Shown: piece after piece, positions 16,780 through 25,650 of the stretch | Layout: each line of letters opens with the position of its first letter | Position numbering within the stretch: the first letter of the stretch is position 1 | Notes under the pieces: model-generated | Database searches by the model: none | Told to the model about the DNA's origin: nothing | Seen by the model: the letters and a program-made list of their open reading frames with translations, nothing else | Position numbers and translations under genes: made by a program | NCBI RefSeq assembly: GCF_024733565.1 | Contig: NZ_JANIOC010000005.1 | Coordinates: 186,001-250,000 of the forward strand | Direction: 5' to 3' | Origin: Rossellomorea sp. SC111 | GTDB lineage: Bacteria; Bacillota; Bacilli; Bacillales; Bacillaceae_B | DNA length: 64,000 nucleotides

Positions 16780-17901
16780 ATGAACATTGTATGGATGGAA
16801 ATGAAAAAAATCTTCAATTGGAAAATCCTTCTCTTGCTTACTTTTGTTAATGTGATTTTATATTATATGTTAGTTCAATTTGATATTGAGTACTTTCCAA
16901 ATGGCCGGCCAGCCCTTGATTCCTATAGGGTAGGAGTTGAAATGGTCGAAAAATATGGACCCGACATGAATGAATCCGAAAAAGCCGATTTCCGGGAGCG
17001 ATATGAACAGGAAGTTCAAAAAGCGGATAGGTTCATTAAGGGCAGGGAAGATTTCAAGAAAGCTGGAATACAATCGTATGGGGAGTTTAAAAGTCATAAT
17101 GGAACACTTTTTGAGAGAGTTTACTTTGAAGAAGGGATAAATTTGTTTTGGGAGCTTCAGGCGAGGGAAACATTACTCGATTTCCAACGTAATCAGGACA
17201 CGATCATGACAAATCAAATTAATAGAGCAGAAATATCTCAGAAAAAAAAGTTGAAAGATTTAAAAGAAACAGGGCAGAATGATTTGTATCCCGATGTATC
17301 TTTAAGAAACATGGAAGAAATCTTCAGGAACATCGCCATTGTCGTTTTGATCAGTGTGTTACTGATTGTGTCGCCAATGTTTCTTAATGACAGAAACAAG
17401 CAGATGCCGGAGTTGCAGTATACGTCTAAGACTGGCAGGCAATTATTTCAGAAAAAGTTCGCAGCGGGCATGTTATCATCATTCATTGTGATAACTGTTT
17501 TACTAGCTGTCTATTTAAGCTTATATTCTTTAAACGATCCCTCTGCCTTTTTTGATGTTCCGATTAATTCATTTGTAGCTGCTCATTACTGGTATCATCT
17601 GACGTTCTTCCAATACATCGTCCTTTCCATTGTCGCTATTTATGTATTGGGCTTTATTCTCGCAGTCATTTCCATGGCGATATCAAATCTTGCTCCAAGC
17701 TTCATCAGTCTGATTGGAATACAGGTTCTTGTCGTACTAACACTTCTCATATTTGGATTAAAGTATATCCTTTCGTTAATGGTGAGCATGGGGGTTCCGA
17801 TATGGTTGGTGCCTGTCCTTTATGGAATCTTGATTATGGGGGCTATACTGGTTACCTGGAGGTTATGGATGAGGGAAAGGAAACTGGATATTGTATTGTA
17901 G
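16780..17901 (+). CDS. ABC transporter permease (ABC-2 type), second subunit
   Basis: 373 residues with the same architecture as the preceding permease: an N-terminal helix (about 15-33), a charged external region (KADRFIKGREDFKKAG, LKDLKETGQNDLY) of about 150 residues, then six membrane segments. ATG 16780 follows AAGGAGAAA; the frame is open further upstream but overlaps the previous gene. The substrate is unknown. This is the last gene of the sigma/ABC operon; two hairpins follow. Confidence 0.85.
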   Translation: MNIVWMEMKKIFNWKILLLLTFVNVILYYMLVQFDIEYFPNGRPALDSYRVGVEMVEKYGPDMNESEKADFRERYEQEVQKADRFIKGREDFKKAGIQSYGEFKSHNGTLFERVYFEEGINLFWELQARETLLDFQRNQDTIMTNQINRAEISQKKKLKDLKETGQNDLYPDVSLRNMEEIFRNIAIVVLISVLLIVSPMFLNDRNKQMPELQYTSKTGRQLFQKKFAAGMLSSFIVITVLLAVYLSLYSLNDPSAFFDVPINSFVAAHYWYHLTFFQYIVLSIVAIYVLGFILAVISMAISNLAPSFISLIGIQVLVVLTLLIFGLKYILSLMVSMGVPIWLVPVLYGILIMGAILVTWRLWMRERKLDIVL

Positions 17902-17937
17902 GTGGGTATTTCGCTGAATAAAGTATAACAAGGTACT

Positions 17938-18021
17938 GGTTTCTTAAATAGAGAAGAAACCACCTGTAATAGTTGAGATAGCAGGCTAACTCGTAAATAA
18001 GAGTTGGACCTGCTATTTCTC
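17938..18021 (+). terminator. Two consecutive hairpins after the sigma/ABC operon
   Basis: Hairpin 1: GGTTTCTT (17938-17945) with AAGAAACC (17954-17961). Hairpin 2: GAGATAGCAGG (17975-17985) with CCTGCTATTTCTC, plus an inner AACTC/GAGTT stem. T-tracts are weak. They probably end or protect the long transcript. The remainder of the 343-bp gap to the next gene shows nothing clear. Confidence 0.5.
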
Positions 18022-18244
18022 ATTTGGGCGGACCACTCTTGTAGCATTCTAGTCAACAGATGATCAATAACTTTTTTCACTATGAGCAACCTATCCCGAA
18101 GTGTATTTCACTCTAAAAATCATATATCGGGCCCTCTAATTAGCATAATTATGTTAATATTGAAAATAATGGGTATTGCATGTGTGGACAATTGGTGATA
18201 TAAAGTCATACTCTCAAAATGAAATTGATTAAGGAGAAAAATTG

Positions 18245-19111
18245 ATGAATACAAGCAACAAATCAACGTTATCATTAGTCCAGTTTGATCAAAAAGACAT
18301 TCTTGGGTTGATTGAGCTGTCTGAATCAGTTGGGTGGGATTATGATGAACCCGAAATTAGTACGGTGATGTCAGCTGGTAAAGTATTCGGTCATAAAAAC
18401 GCTCAGGGGAACATTGTGTCGAGTGCGGCCATCATTCCCTATGAAACGCAAATGGCATCAATCGGAATGGTCATAGTCAACAAAGAATATAGAGGATTGG
18501 GATTAGGAAAAGAAGCGACTCAACAATGTATCGATTCTCTTACAAGGGACATTTCAATCATGTTGATTTCGACTGAAGACGGAAGGCCTCTTTATGAAAG
18601 AATGGGATTCATAACCGTTGATCGGGTGCAAAAGTATATTTGTGATACCTATTCACCTTCTAATAAAACCAACACAACTGTTACTATTGGAAATTTTCAC
18701 GCGAGCCATTTTAGTGAAATTGTGAAGCTCGATGAAGCGGCATTTGGAGATAAGAGAAGTAATTTTCTTAAACATAGAATAAATCAATCCGAGCAATGTG
18801 TAGTAGTGAAAGATAAAAATGAGAGCATGATAGGTTTTGGTTTATCCATATTAGGACCAATCAATCTCATCATAGGACCAGTGGTAGCACCTGATGCTCA
18901 GATAGCATCTATCATTTTAGATAAGTTGGCCGTTGGACACCGAGGCAAATTAAGGATCGATATACCATCAGGTCATGAAGCATTTATGAAAGCATTAGAG
19001 CAATGCGGATTTGTAAACGTGAGTAACCCACCCATCATGATGTTACATTCCACTAATATGCCGCAGAGGAATAATGAATTATTTGGAATTGCTGCTCAGG
19101 TATTTGGGTAA
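18245..19111 (+). CDS. GNAT family N-acetyltransferase, two-domain
   Basis: About 288 residues. The N-terminal GNAT domain contains IGMVIVNKEYRGLGLGKEATQQCI, with the R-G-x-G-x-G/K acetyl-CoA pyrophosphate loop, then GRPLYERMGF. The C-terminal half (FHASHFSEIVKLDEAAFGDKR...LIIGPVVAPD) matches the second GNAT-like domain of YitH/Acetyltransf_18 proteins. It acetylates an unknown amine. AAGGAG precedes; the ATG is preferred to a TTG one codon earlier. Confidence 0.85.
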   Translation: MNTSNKSTLSLVQFDQKDILGLIELSESVGWDYDEPEISTVMSAGKVFGHKNAQGNIVSSAAIIPYETQMASIGMVIVNKEYRGLGLGKEATQQCIDSLTRDISIMLISTEDGRPLYERMGFITVDRVQKYICDTYSPSNKTNTTVTIGNFHASHFSEIVKLDEAAFGDKRSNFLKHRINQSEQCVVVKDKNESMIGFGLSILGPINLIIGPVVAPDAQIASIILDKLAVGHRGKLRIDIPSGHEAFMKALEQCGFVNVSNPPIMMLHSTNMPQRNNELFGIAAQVFG

Positions 19112-19170
19112 GAAGCAGGGATATCAATGGACATGTCAGAACAAACACTTCTTTAGGAGGGCCAATAAAG

Positions 19171-19656
19171 ATGTCTGATAAAAAATATTTTAGAGCATTT
19201 GGTGTATATGGTATCTATATAGAAGATGGAAAACTCTTAGTTATACATAAAAGTAAGGGCCCGTATAGTAATCGTTTTGACTTGCCTGGAGGAAGTTTGG
19301 AAGAAGGTGAAAGTCTAGTAGAAGCGATGAGAAGAGAGTTTATTGAAGAAACAGGTATAGAGATTGAAATTGAGGAACAAATCGGGGTTATTGATTTCAA
19401 ATTTCCCTCTGTGTGGAAAGAGTTTACGGATGTTCATCATATTGCCGTTTATTATTCTGTGAGAAAGACCGGTGGGGAAATAAGCATACCGGAACAGTTT
19501 GAAGGGCAAGACTCATTAGGAGCTGTGTGGATATCTGAACATGAGGCATCTCGGGAAAATACTTCCCCTTTAGTGATGAAAGCCTTTGAGTGGTTGAAAA
19601 CCAATGATTTGGGGTTGAACGCAGAGATATATGAAGAGTGGGACGTTTTAAAATGA
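19171..19656 (+). CDS. Nudix hydrolase
   Basis: 161 residues with a complete Nudix box: GGSLEEGESLVEAMRREF, then IEETG. RFDLPGG upstream and an aromatic-rich C-terminal half are typical of the Bacillus ADP-ribose pyrophosphatase/MutT-like group. Substrate unknown. AGGAGGG precedes ATG 19171. It follows the GNAT gene by about 60 bp and could share its transcript. Confidence 0.9.
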   Translation: MSDKKYFRAFGVYGIYIEDGKLLVIHKSKGPYSNRFDLPGGSLEEGESLVEAMRREFIEETGIEIEIEEQIGVIDFKFPSVWKEFTDVHHIAVYYSVRKTGGEISIPEQFEGQDSLGAVWISEHEASRENTSPLVMKAFEWLKTNDLGLNAEIYEEWDVLK

Positions 19657-19771
19657 CTGTTTTATCTGATGAAATGAAGATAATCTTATTGTCTGCGATT
19701 AGATTGTAAGTAACATATTTAGTGAATTTTTCTATATCTATATTCCAGATATGTAAGGGAGTTAGAAAACT

Positions 19772-20590
19772 ATGAAACCACTACAAGGGAAAATTGCTGT
19801 TGTCACAGGTGCATCCCGTGGAGCGGGTAGAGGGATTGCCTTTGAACTAGGCACTGCCGGAGCAACGGTGTATGTGACGGGTCGCAGTGTAAGGGGAGCT
19901 ACAACCGATGATCGACCCGAAACGATTGAGGAAACGGCAGAAGGTGTTACTTCACGTGGAGGGAAAGGGATCGCCGTACGATGTGATCATACAAATGACA
20001 ATGATGTGAGAAACCTGTTTGAGCGAATTGGAAGGGAACATGGGAGGATTGATATGTTAGTCAATAGTGTATTTGGTGGTTCTGAAAGTTCTTTACCTTC
20101 AGGAGAAGGAAGACATTTTTGGGAACGTCCAAAGGAGCATTGGGAGGCAATGATGGTTGCTGGCCCGCAAGCTTATTTACTGACCAGTCGCTACGCTGTG
20201 CCTTTGATGCAGCAACACAAAAGAGGGTTGATTGTAAATATGACATTTTTTATCAAAGACAAGATTTCAGGTAATTTATATTATGATTTAGCTATGAATG
20301 CTATCAATCGAATGACAATGGGGATGGCAAAGGAGTTAAAGGACTTCAATGTATCAGCCGTTGCGGTTTGTCCGGGTTGGATGAGGACTGAAAGAGTAAT
20401 CGATTCAGGATTTGGACCGGAAGATGGAGCAACGGAAACAACAGCATATGTAGGGCGTTCTGTAGTGGCATTAGCAACAGACCCAACGGTATCAAGATTT
20501 TCAGGCGACGCCTTGATGGTGGCTGATCTAGCAAGATTATATGGTTTTACAGATGTGGATGGAACTCAACCATCGCCGTTTGGAGGATAA
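19772..20590 (+). CDS. SDR family oxidoreductase with substituted catalytic lysine
   Basis: 272 residues. TGASRGAGRG near the N-terminus binds NAD(P); DMLVNSVFGG stands for the NNAG strand, and SPGW-like CPGWMRTE follows. The active-site tyrosine is Tyr171 (NLYYDLAMNAINRM), but the position four residues on, normally the catalytic lysine, is Met175; AAG to ATG is one base. NMTFF sits at the usual serine position, as in related DHRS1-like proteins. The enzyme may be impaired. The 3' end overlaps the start of a HAD fragment. Confidence 0.85.
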   Translation: MKPLQGKIAVVTGASRGAGRGIAFELGTAGATVYVTGRSVRGATTDDRPETIEETAEGVTSRGGKGIAVRCDHTNDNDVRNLFERIGREHGRIDMLVNSVFGGSESSLPSGEGRHFWERPKEHWEAMMVAGPQAYLLTSRYAVPLMQQHKRGLIVNMTFFIKDKISGNLYYDLAMNAINRMTMGMAKELKDFNVSAVAVCPGWMRTERVIDSGFGPEDGATETTAYVGRSVVALATDPTVSRFSGDALMVADLARLYGFTDVDGTQPSPFGG

Positions 20591-20895
20591 TCAGCATTTG
20601 TCCTCATCGATCAGATGATGACTGCCATTGTCATAAGCCAAAACCGGGAATGCTTTTAGAAGCATCACAAAAATATAAGTTGGATTTAAGCAAAACTGTA
20701 TTGATCGGAGACGTTGGCTCAACGGATATGTTGGCAGCTCATTCTGTTGGAGCAATCAAGGTATTAGTGCTTACAGGATGGGGACATGGTTCTCTAAATC
20801 AATATAGGGACCACTGGGCAGAAGTTGAACCGGATTATGTTGCTGAAAATCTTTTAGATGCTGTGCAATGGGTCATAAGTATAAGTAATGAATAA
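20584..20895 (+). pseudogene. HAD-IIIA hydrolase (GmhB-like), C-terminal fragment
   Basis: The frame reads CPHRSDDDCHCHKPKPGML, the Cys-His zinc loop of D,D-heptose 1,7-bisphosphate phosphatase-like HADs, then KTVLIGDVGSTDMLAAHSVG (motifs III and IV, GDxxxD). The N-terminal half with the DxDxT nucleophile is missing; the fragment begins inside the last codons of the SDR gene. It is therefore a 5'-truncated remnant, joined to the SDR gene by a deletion or insertion event. The first internal ATG is 20650. Confidence 0.75.
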
Positions 20896-20908
20896 TATAT
20901 TGATGCAC

Positions 20909-20946
20909 AATGGTGGGGGTGATCTAATTGATCCCATTTCACCATT
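20909..20946 (+). repeat. Hairpin resembling the left half of the two-hairpin repeat
   Basis: AATGGTG (20909-20915) pairs with CACCATT (20940-20946), enclosing GATC-TAATT-GATC. The enclosed motif resembles the GATCAGCTAATTGATC core of the dispersed repeat, and GGGAAGGTTGAAGG follows. Membership is uncertain. Confidence 0.3.
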
Positions 20947-21021
20947 CAGTGGGAAGGTTGAAGGAGAAAAAATGCTACGTGTTTGATGAGTATTTGAACA
21001 CAAACAGGAGGTGTTTATAAT

Positions 21022-21249
21022 TTGAGTTTCAAAATGATCTTTTTATATCTCTTATCGTTTATTGGATTCTACGTTGGGTTTATCCTGCTGGCTTCCCTTG
21101 CAGAAAACTACGACATCTCATACTTATACGTTGTAAATGTAAAAGAGGGCGGCGTAGATGTTTTTCCAACAATAAATCCTTTCATCATCATGTTTTTATA
21201 TGTATTGGGTTCTCATAAGTTGATTTCTAGATTGAATGAGAAGGCATAA
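21022..21249 (+). CDS. Small membrane protein, function unknown
   Basis: 75 residues starting at TTG 21022, 9 nt after AGGAGGTG. Two hydrophobic segments (about residues 5-26 and 50-66) flank an external stretch with YDISYLYVVNVKEGGVDVF. The C-terminus is charged (SRLNEKA). I do not recognise the family. Confidence 0.55.
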   Translation: MSFKMIFLYLLSFIGFYVGFILLASLAENYDISYLYVVNVKEGGVDVFPTINPFIIMFLYVLGSHKLISRLNEKA

Positions 21250-21291
21250 AAAACATGATATCTTAATCGTTGACGGAAGGGGAGATATACT

Positions 21292-21543
21292 ATGAATTCC
21301 TCCAAAGAAGATAAAAACCAGCGGCTTCGAATTGCGCAGGGATTATACAGGAAGAAGAAGCACAGAAATATAAAATATATAGAAAGCAAAATGTGGTCAG
21401 CGGTTCTTGTTATTTCTGTCTTGCTGGCGCTTTGCATTCTAATTATTACGGAGTTGTACTATATTGATAGTGGTGTATCATTGCCTGGATATTTAAAAAA
21501 GATGGCAGAAGCTTTTAACCTCATTTTCTGGAGGATATCATGA
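21292..21543 (+). CDS. Small single-helix membrane protein, function unknown
   Basis: 83 residues: a very basic N-terminus (about 30 residues, LYRKKKHRNIKY) then one membrane helix (VLVISVLLALCILIITELYY) and a short external tail. GGGGAGA precedes ATG 21292. It lies 42 bp after the preceding small membrane gene and may be cotranscribed. The following 220 bp to the hydrolase gene hold nothing I can name. Confidence 0.5.
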   Translation: MNSSKEDKNQRLRIAQGLYRKKKHRNIKYIESKMWSAVLVISVLLALCILIITELYYIDSGVSLPGYLKKMAEAFNLIFWRIS

Positions 21544-21763
21544 ATCCACAAAGCCAGATTACCTATTCCTTACCGCATTACCAATCCCCTTAGAGAAGAT
21601 ATTTTCAACTGAATTAGTGAAATAGAAAAAACGAGATTATCAATCAACCAAAGGTTCATAAGCACCTAATTAAATGGGGGTAGTAGAAAAAAACAAAGAC
21701 AGCACCAATTTAAATTAAATGAATTTTAATTATTTTTTCGCGTAGAGATAGGAGAAGATCCTT

Positions 21764-22564
21764 ATGAATTGTAAAGTTAGGATGGGGAGAATTTATTATG
21801 AAGAAAGAGGTGAAGGTGATCTATTATTAATCCTTCATTCTATGGGAACAGATCATCGTGCCATGATGGCTTGGATTGAACCTATCTTTAAAGATATTAA
21901 TGGATATCGAAGAATTTACATAGATATTCCTGCACACGGACAAAGCGATATTGATGAAAAACTTCGTTCAACGGATGATATTCTTATGAATATATTAGAT
22001 TTAATAGACAGTGTATTTCCTGATGAGAACTTTTCTTTAATAGGTTTTTCTTTTGGTGGATATTTAGCTCAAGGATTATTACATTTTAGGCCAAAACAAG
22101 TGAGGAGTATATGCTTACTAGCTAGTGCCCTTCATCTCAAGGAGAGAACTTTACCTGACAAAATAATCTTAGAAAAGGAAGAAAGTATACTAGGTTCATT
22201 GGACTCGGATATAAAAAATGCTTTTGAAACTCTATTTGTTTACCAAAATAAAGAAAACCTTGATTGTTTTCTTAGGGAAGTCCAACCAGGGCGATTGTTA
22301 GCTAATAGAGAGTTCTTAACATCGAATTGGAGAGAAAAGGGGTATTTTCTCACAGAAGAACCGTTTCTAGGTGTTTCAGATTTGCAGCAACAAGCATTAA
22401 TTATTCTTGGTAAACAAGATAGTATCTGTGGGTATGAAGATTATGATTTTCTTCTAAACAAGTTTCCTAATTCAACTTTTGTCGTTTTAGATAAAGCAGG
22501 GCATATGCTTCCTATAGAAAAACGCCATATCATACAACAACTAATTGGAGATTGGTTAATATAG
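21764..22564 (+). CDS. Alpha/beta hydrolase
   Basis: 266 residues. LILHSMGTDHRAMMAW marks the oxyanion strand, IGFSFGGYLAQ the nucleophile serine, ILGKQDSICG the acid and KAGHMLPIE the catalytic histidine. These give a complete Ser-Asp-His triad in a single-domain hydrolase with a lid between strands 6 and 7. Substrate unknown. AGGAGAAGAT precedes ATG 21764. Single-gene unit. Confidence 0.85.
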   Translation: MNCKVRMGRIYYEERGEGDLLLILHSMGTDHRAMMAWIEPIFKDINGYRRIYIDIPAHGQSDIDEKLRSTDDILMNILDLIDSVFPDENFSLIGFSFGGYLAQGLLHFRPKQVRSICLLASALHLKERTLPDKIILEKEESILGSLDSDIKNAFETLFVYQNKENLDCFLREVQPGRLLANREFLTSNWREKGYFLTEEPFLGVSDLQQQALIILGKQDSICGYEDYDFLLNKFPNSTFVVLDKAGHMLPIEKRHIIQQLIGDWLI

Positions 22565-22640
22565 GCGAAATCATACTTTTTCCTTATAGAGTTCAATAGC
22601 TCATGATAAGCCAGGAAATCTCCGGTTTTTTCTTTATACC

Positions 22641-22663
22641 GTTATCGGGCAGGTTAGTTGAAC
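22641..22663 (+). repeat. Dispersed repeat, copy C (right-half only)
   Basis: TTATCGGGCAGG then TTAGTTGAAC, the loop and right arm of hairpin II. The left arm is not conserved here. It lies between the hydrolase stop and the next small gene. Confidence 0.55.
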
Positions 22664-22704
22664 AAGAGTGATAGGTAACATCATTTTATTGAGGAGTGAG
22701 ATTT

Positions 22705-22881
22705 ATGGGCTTTTGGTATTTCTTAATATTGTTTGTAGGAATATTTTTAGTTGTTAAAGGGCTACGTGGGAATAAAAAAATTAGCTTGATAATTGTAGGG
22801 CTTTTATGTACTTCGTTCTCAATATTTATGTTTTCTCCAGGGAGTGCTGAAATCATTTCGGAATTGTTTAATTTGGATTAG
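22705..22881 (+). CDS. Small two-helix membrane protein
   Basis: 58 residues from ATG 22705 (GAGGAGTGAG upstream; a GTG three codons earlier lies inside that site). Two hydrophobic segments, WYFLILFVGIFLVVKG and SLIIVGLLCTSFSIFMF, are separated by a basic turn (RGNKK). Repeat tails precede and follow it (copies C and D), so it is a self-contained module. Family not recognised. Confidence 0.5.
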   Translation: MGFWYFLILFVGIFLVVKGLRGNKKISLIIVGLLCTSFSIFMFSPGSAEIISELFNLD

Positions 22882-22910
22882 AGTGAACACCTAATGTGGA
22901 TTTTCACTAA

Positions 22911-22971
22911 CCGGGGCGTTTGCTGAACAAGCAGCCGCCTTTTATTAAAGTAAAGGGCAGGATAGTTGAAG
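22911..22971 (+). repeat. Dispersed repeat, copy D
   Basis: The left half is GGCG, TTTGCT, GAACA, AGCAGC, CGCC: a different sequence but still a self-complementary stem, which argues for selection on structure. The right half is AAAGGGCAGGATAGTTGAAG. The following GACTCAG...GAGATAA is shared with copy G. Confidence 0.6.
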
Positions 22972-23184
22972 ACTCAGTTTTGAGATAATCGCATCTCTCA
23001 TACTAAAGTTGTAAACAATCTATTTCAAAAGCTCATAGTGTTCGGCATTTGTTTCTTATAATCTTTAGAAGTAAACAATTAGTATAGTGTTATGCACAGT
23101 TGTTTTTAAATTTTTGCACTATTAATATTAACACTTTAACTAAGAAATATAGTTGGTTTTATAAAAATAATTAGGAGGATTTAA

Positions 23185-24150
23185 ATGAAAGCTATCATTC
23201 AAAATGAATTTGGTGATACAGACGTACTTACATACTCAGATGTTGAAACACCCAAAATAAAGGATAGCGAATGTTTAATAAAAGTAGCGTTTACCAGTGT
23301 AAACTATGCAGATATAAAAGCACGTAATGGAAAAAAGTTAAAAGGAAATTTCCCTTTAACTTTAGGTTTGGATTGTGCAGGAACTATTGTGGATAATCTT
23401 CCTAATTCAGGATTTTCAATAGGAGACCGTGTGATTGCTTTTCCATATGATGGTTCATATGCAGAAAAAGTAATCGCAGATGAATCTTTAGTTTTTAAGA
23501 TACCAGATTCTTTGACGTTTGAACAGGCTGCGTCTATGCCAACAGTATCAATCTTAGCGTATATTCTTTTACATGATATTGCACAGATACGGAAGTCTGA
23601 TTCTATTGTGATACATAGTGCTGCTGGTGGAGTTGGTTCGATGCTCGTACAAATGGCTAAATTAGCTGGTGTCCAAAAGATTTTTGCCACGGTAGGAAGT
23701 AGAGATAAAGTTAGTTATGTGCAAAAATTAGGGGCTGACGTTGTCTGTACATACGATACATTTGTAGACGAGGTTTTAAAAAACACAGATCAAAAAGGAG
23801 CGAATATCATTTTTGATTCCGTTGCGGGGGATGTTACGAGATTGAGTTTAGATTGTTTAGCGTTCTATGGAACACTAGTGCAATTTGGAAATAGTAGTGG
23901 AGAAGCAGGAACGATAAAGACTAGTGATGTACACAGTAGCTGTAGGAATATTAAAGGGTTTAGTCTAGGCACAACAAGAAAACACAGTCCAGCACGATTA
24001 GCACCTATTGCCAAAAGAGTGATTAAATTATTTGAGGAAAGCCAAATTGTTCTGCCTATAGCCAAAATATTTGATTTGAGTGATGCAGCAGAAGCACATA
24101 AATTGATAGAGAGCCGTAATTACGAAGGTAAGGTTTTACTAAAAGTTTAA
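23185..24150 (+). CDS. Quinone oxidoreductase-like MDR (zinc-free alcohol dehydrogenase family)
   Basis: 321 residues with an N-terminal GroES-like domain (VNYADIKARNG, GLDCAGTIV, GDRVIAF) and a Rossmann domain with AAGGVG (NADPH-binding, IHSAAGGVGSMLVQMAKLAG). No catalytic zinc ligands are present, as in NADPH:quinone reductases. It reduces quinones or enals. TAGGAGG precedes ATG 23185. Its 303-bp upstream region holds copy D and an AT-rich promoter region with AGTGTTA...TAACACT arms. Confidence 0.85.
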   Translation: MKAIIQNEFGDTDVLTYSDVETPKIKDSECLIKVAFTSVNYADIKARNGKKLKGNFPLTLGLDCAGTIVDNLPNSGFSIGDRVIAFPYDGSYAEKVIADESLVFKIPDSLTFEQAASMPTVSILAYILLHDIAQIRKSDSIVIHSAAGGVGSMLVQMAKLAGVQKIFATVGSRDKVSYVQKLGADVVCTYDTFVDEVLKNTDQKGANIIFDSVAGDVTRLSLDCLAFYGTLVQFGNSSGEAGTIKTSDVHSSCRNIKGFSLGTTRKHSPARLAPIAKRVIKLFEESQIVLPIAKIFDLSDAAEAHKLIESRNYEGKVLLKV

Positions 24151-24214
24151 GGATTTCTTTTAGGGAGTGGCAATTCAACTATATTGATGGTCAATGTTTA
24201 GGAGGTTTTAGTTC

Positions 24215-24862
24215 TTGATTATTAAGAGGATTTTTTGCAACGTGAAAGAAAATCATAAAGAAGAGTTTTTTGAACAGCAAATGCAATGGAAGCCTCTTAG
24301 TAATGTAAAAGGTTTCTTAGGACAAATTGGTGGTTGGAATTCAAAAGAACCATTAATTGCTTGTGTCTATTCATTCTGGAATAATCAGACAGATTATGAT
24401 CAATTTATGGAAGAGCAACATGACCAGATCTTTGGGAAAACAGGGCAAATAAATTCTTATGAATCTATAGATGTGAGTTTGTTTCGAGAAAAGCAATGGA
24501 TTTTTGGAAAGGAAAAGGACATTGTTCATGTATGCAAAACAAGTAACTACATAAGGGAAGCCATTTCGAAAGTTAAAGAAGGCAACATTGAGCATTTTGT
24601 TGAGATGCAGAGAAGAGTATGCAATACAGGAATGCAAAACTCTGAAGGGATGCTTGGGGGAACCTTTGCACAATCCCAAATGAATAGTAATAATTTTCTC
24701 GTATTAACAGGATGGAAGAGCGAAAAGGACCATCATAACTATTCTAAAGAAAACTTCCCCGAACTTTTAAAGGGAGCAAATACTAATGATGATGTATTTG
24801 AACTTAGAGGAGAACAATTCAAAGTTCAAGAAGCATGGAGTGTCTATCCATGTGACTATTAA
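24215..24862 (+). CDS. YdbC-like (DUF4937) protein
   Basis: 215 residues starting at TTG 24215 after GGAGGTTTT. It has the two-part layout of YdbC/DUF4937 proteins: an antibiotic-monooxygenase-like N-terminal half (WKPLSNVKGFLGQIGGWN, ACVYSFWNNQTDYDQFM, HDQIF) and a C-terminal repeat of the same fold (RRVCNTGMQNSEGMLGG, FLVLTGWKSEKDHHNY). Function unknown; the fold binds small ligands, often heme or aromatics. It lies 64 bp after the oxidoreductase gene. Confidence 0.75.
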   Translation: MIIKRIFCNVKENHKEEFFEQQMQWKPLSNVKGFLGQIGGWNSKEPLIACVYSFWNNQTDYDQFMEEQHDQIFGKTGQINSYESIDVSLFREKQWIFGKEKDIVHVCKTSNYIREAISKVKEGNIEHFVEMQRRVCNTGMQNSEGMLGGTFAQSQMNSNNFLVLTGWKSEKDHHNYSKENFPELLKGANTNDDVFELRGEQFKVQEAWSVYPCDY

Positions 24863-24891
24863 CATATGTAATATATTCGGATATTCAAGAT

Positions 24892-24970
24892 AAGGCGACA
24901 ATACCTGAAGATCAGCTAACTGGTCCGGCTATTGCCTTTCTTCAATTATCGGACAGATTAATTGAAGATA
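24892..24970 (+). repeat. Two-hairpin dispersed repeat, copy E (complete)
   Basis: Hairpin II is perfect over 10 bp: TCTTCAATTA (24939-24948) with TAATTGAAGA (24959-24968), loop TCGGACAGAT. The left half has GGCGACAATA, CTGAAGATCAGCTAACTGGT and CCGGCTATTGCC. It begins 30 bp after the YdbC-like gene. Confidence 0.8.
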
Positions 24971-25093
24971 CGAAACTTAATTTATAACGCTTCCGTCTAA
25001 TCTAAAACTTATCAAAATAATGGGATGAAATCATGTCAATTTTTTATGGTTGTCTTTATTATTTTTCATAGACAACAGAGGGGAGGGATCATA

Positions 25094-25501
25094 GTGAAGA
25101 ATAAGAAAAGGTTCCAAAAGATAAATTGGACTGTATTTGGACTCTTGGCAGTAAGTGGCGTACTTCTCGCATTGTCAACATGGCTGTCTTTGAAAGACGT
25201 AGACGCAGTAATAGGGGAAGAATCCAATAGAGACTTTAGATGGGATTCTGCAAGCTCTACACTGTTAATGGTTTTACTTTTTTTAACCGCCTTACTTTCT
25301 ATTGGTTGGAAAAGAGTCTTTCCATTTAATGGACCATTAGCCATAATACTTCTTGGTTTCTATTTTGAACTTTTTTTCCTTATTTTCACTAGAGGCTGGG
25401 TTGGATTTATGGGGATTTTCGGTTTAGCGATAACTGTAATGATTGCTCTAATTATGATGATTTCTTATGTGATTTACTTACGGTTTTATAATCAACCTTA
25501 A
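25094..25501 (+). CDS. Membrane protein, function unknown
   Basis: About 135 residues from GTG 25094 (GGGGAGGGATC upstream); the frame is open to 25025 but without a site. Four hydrophobic segments, the first (TVFGLLAVSGVLLALSTWL) followed by an external acidic stretch (KDVDAVIGEESNRDFRWD). No conserved catalytic residues are visible and I do not recognise the family. It is flanked by repeat copies E and F. Confidence 0.55.
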   Translation: MKNKKRFQKINWTVFGLLAVSGVLLALSTWLSLKDVDAVIGEESNRDFRWDSASSTLLMVLLFLTALLSIGWKRVFPFNGPLAIILLGFYFELFFLIFTRGWVGFMGIFGLAITVMIALIMMISYVIYLRFYNQP

Positions 25502-25518
25502 AGTAATGTTTATTAAGG

Positions 25519-25577
25519 AGCTATAACTGAGGGGGAGATATTGTCCTTTTCAATTATTGGGCAGGATTGTTGAATAA
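25519..25577 (+). repeat. Dispersed repeat, copy F (shortened)
   Basis: ATAACTGAGGGGGAGATATTG, then CCTTTTCAATTATTGGGCAG and GATTGTTGAATAA. The left hairpin is reduced. The right half keeps the TTCAA/TTGAA pairing and GGGCAGG. Confidence 0.6.
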
Positions 25578-25650
25578 ATACATAAAGTATTGAAACTTTT
25601 GTTCGATAAATTCGTATAGTTAGTAAAGTATTTAAAACGGTGGTGTCACT

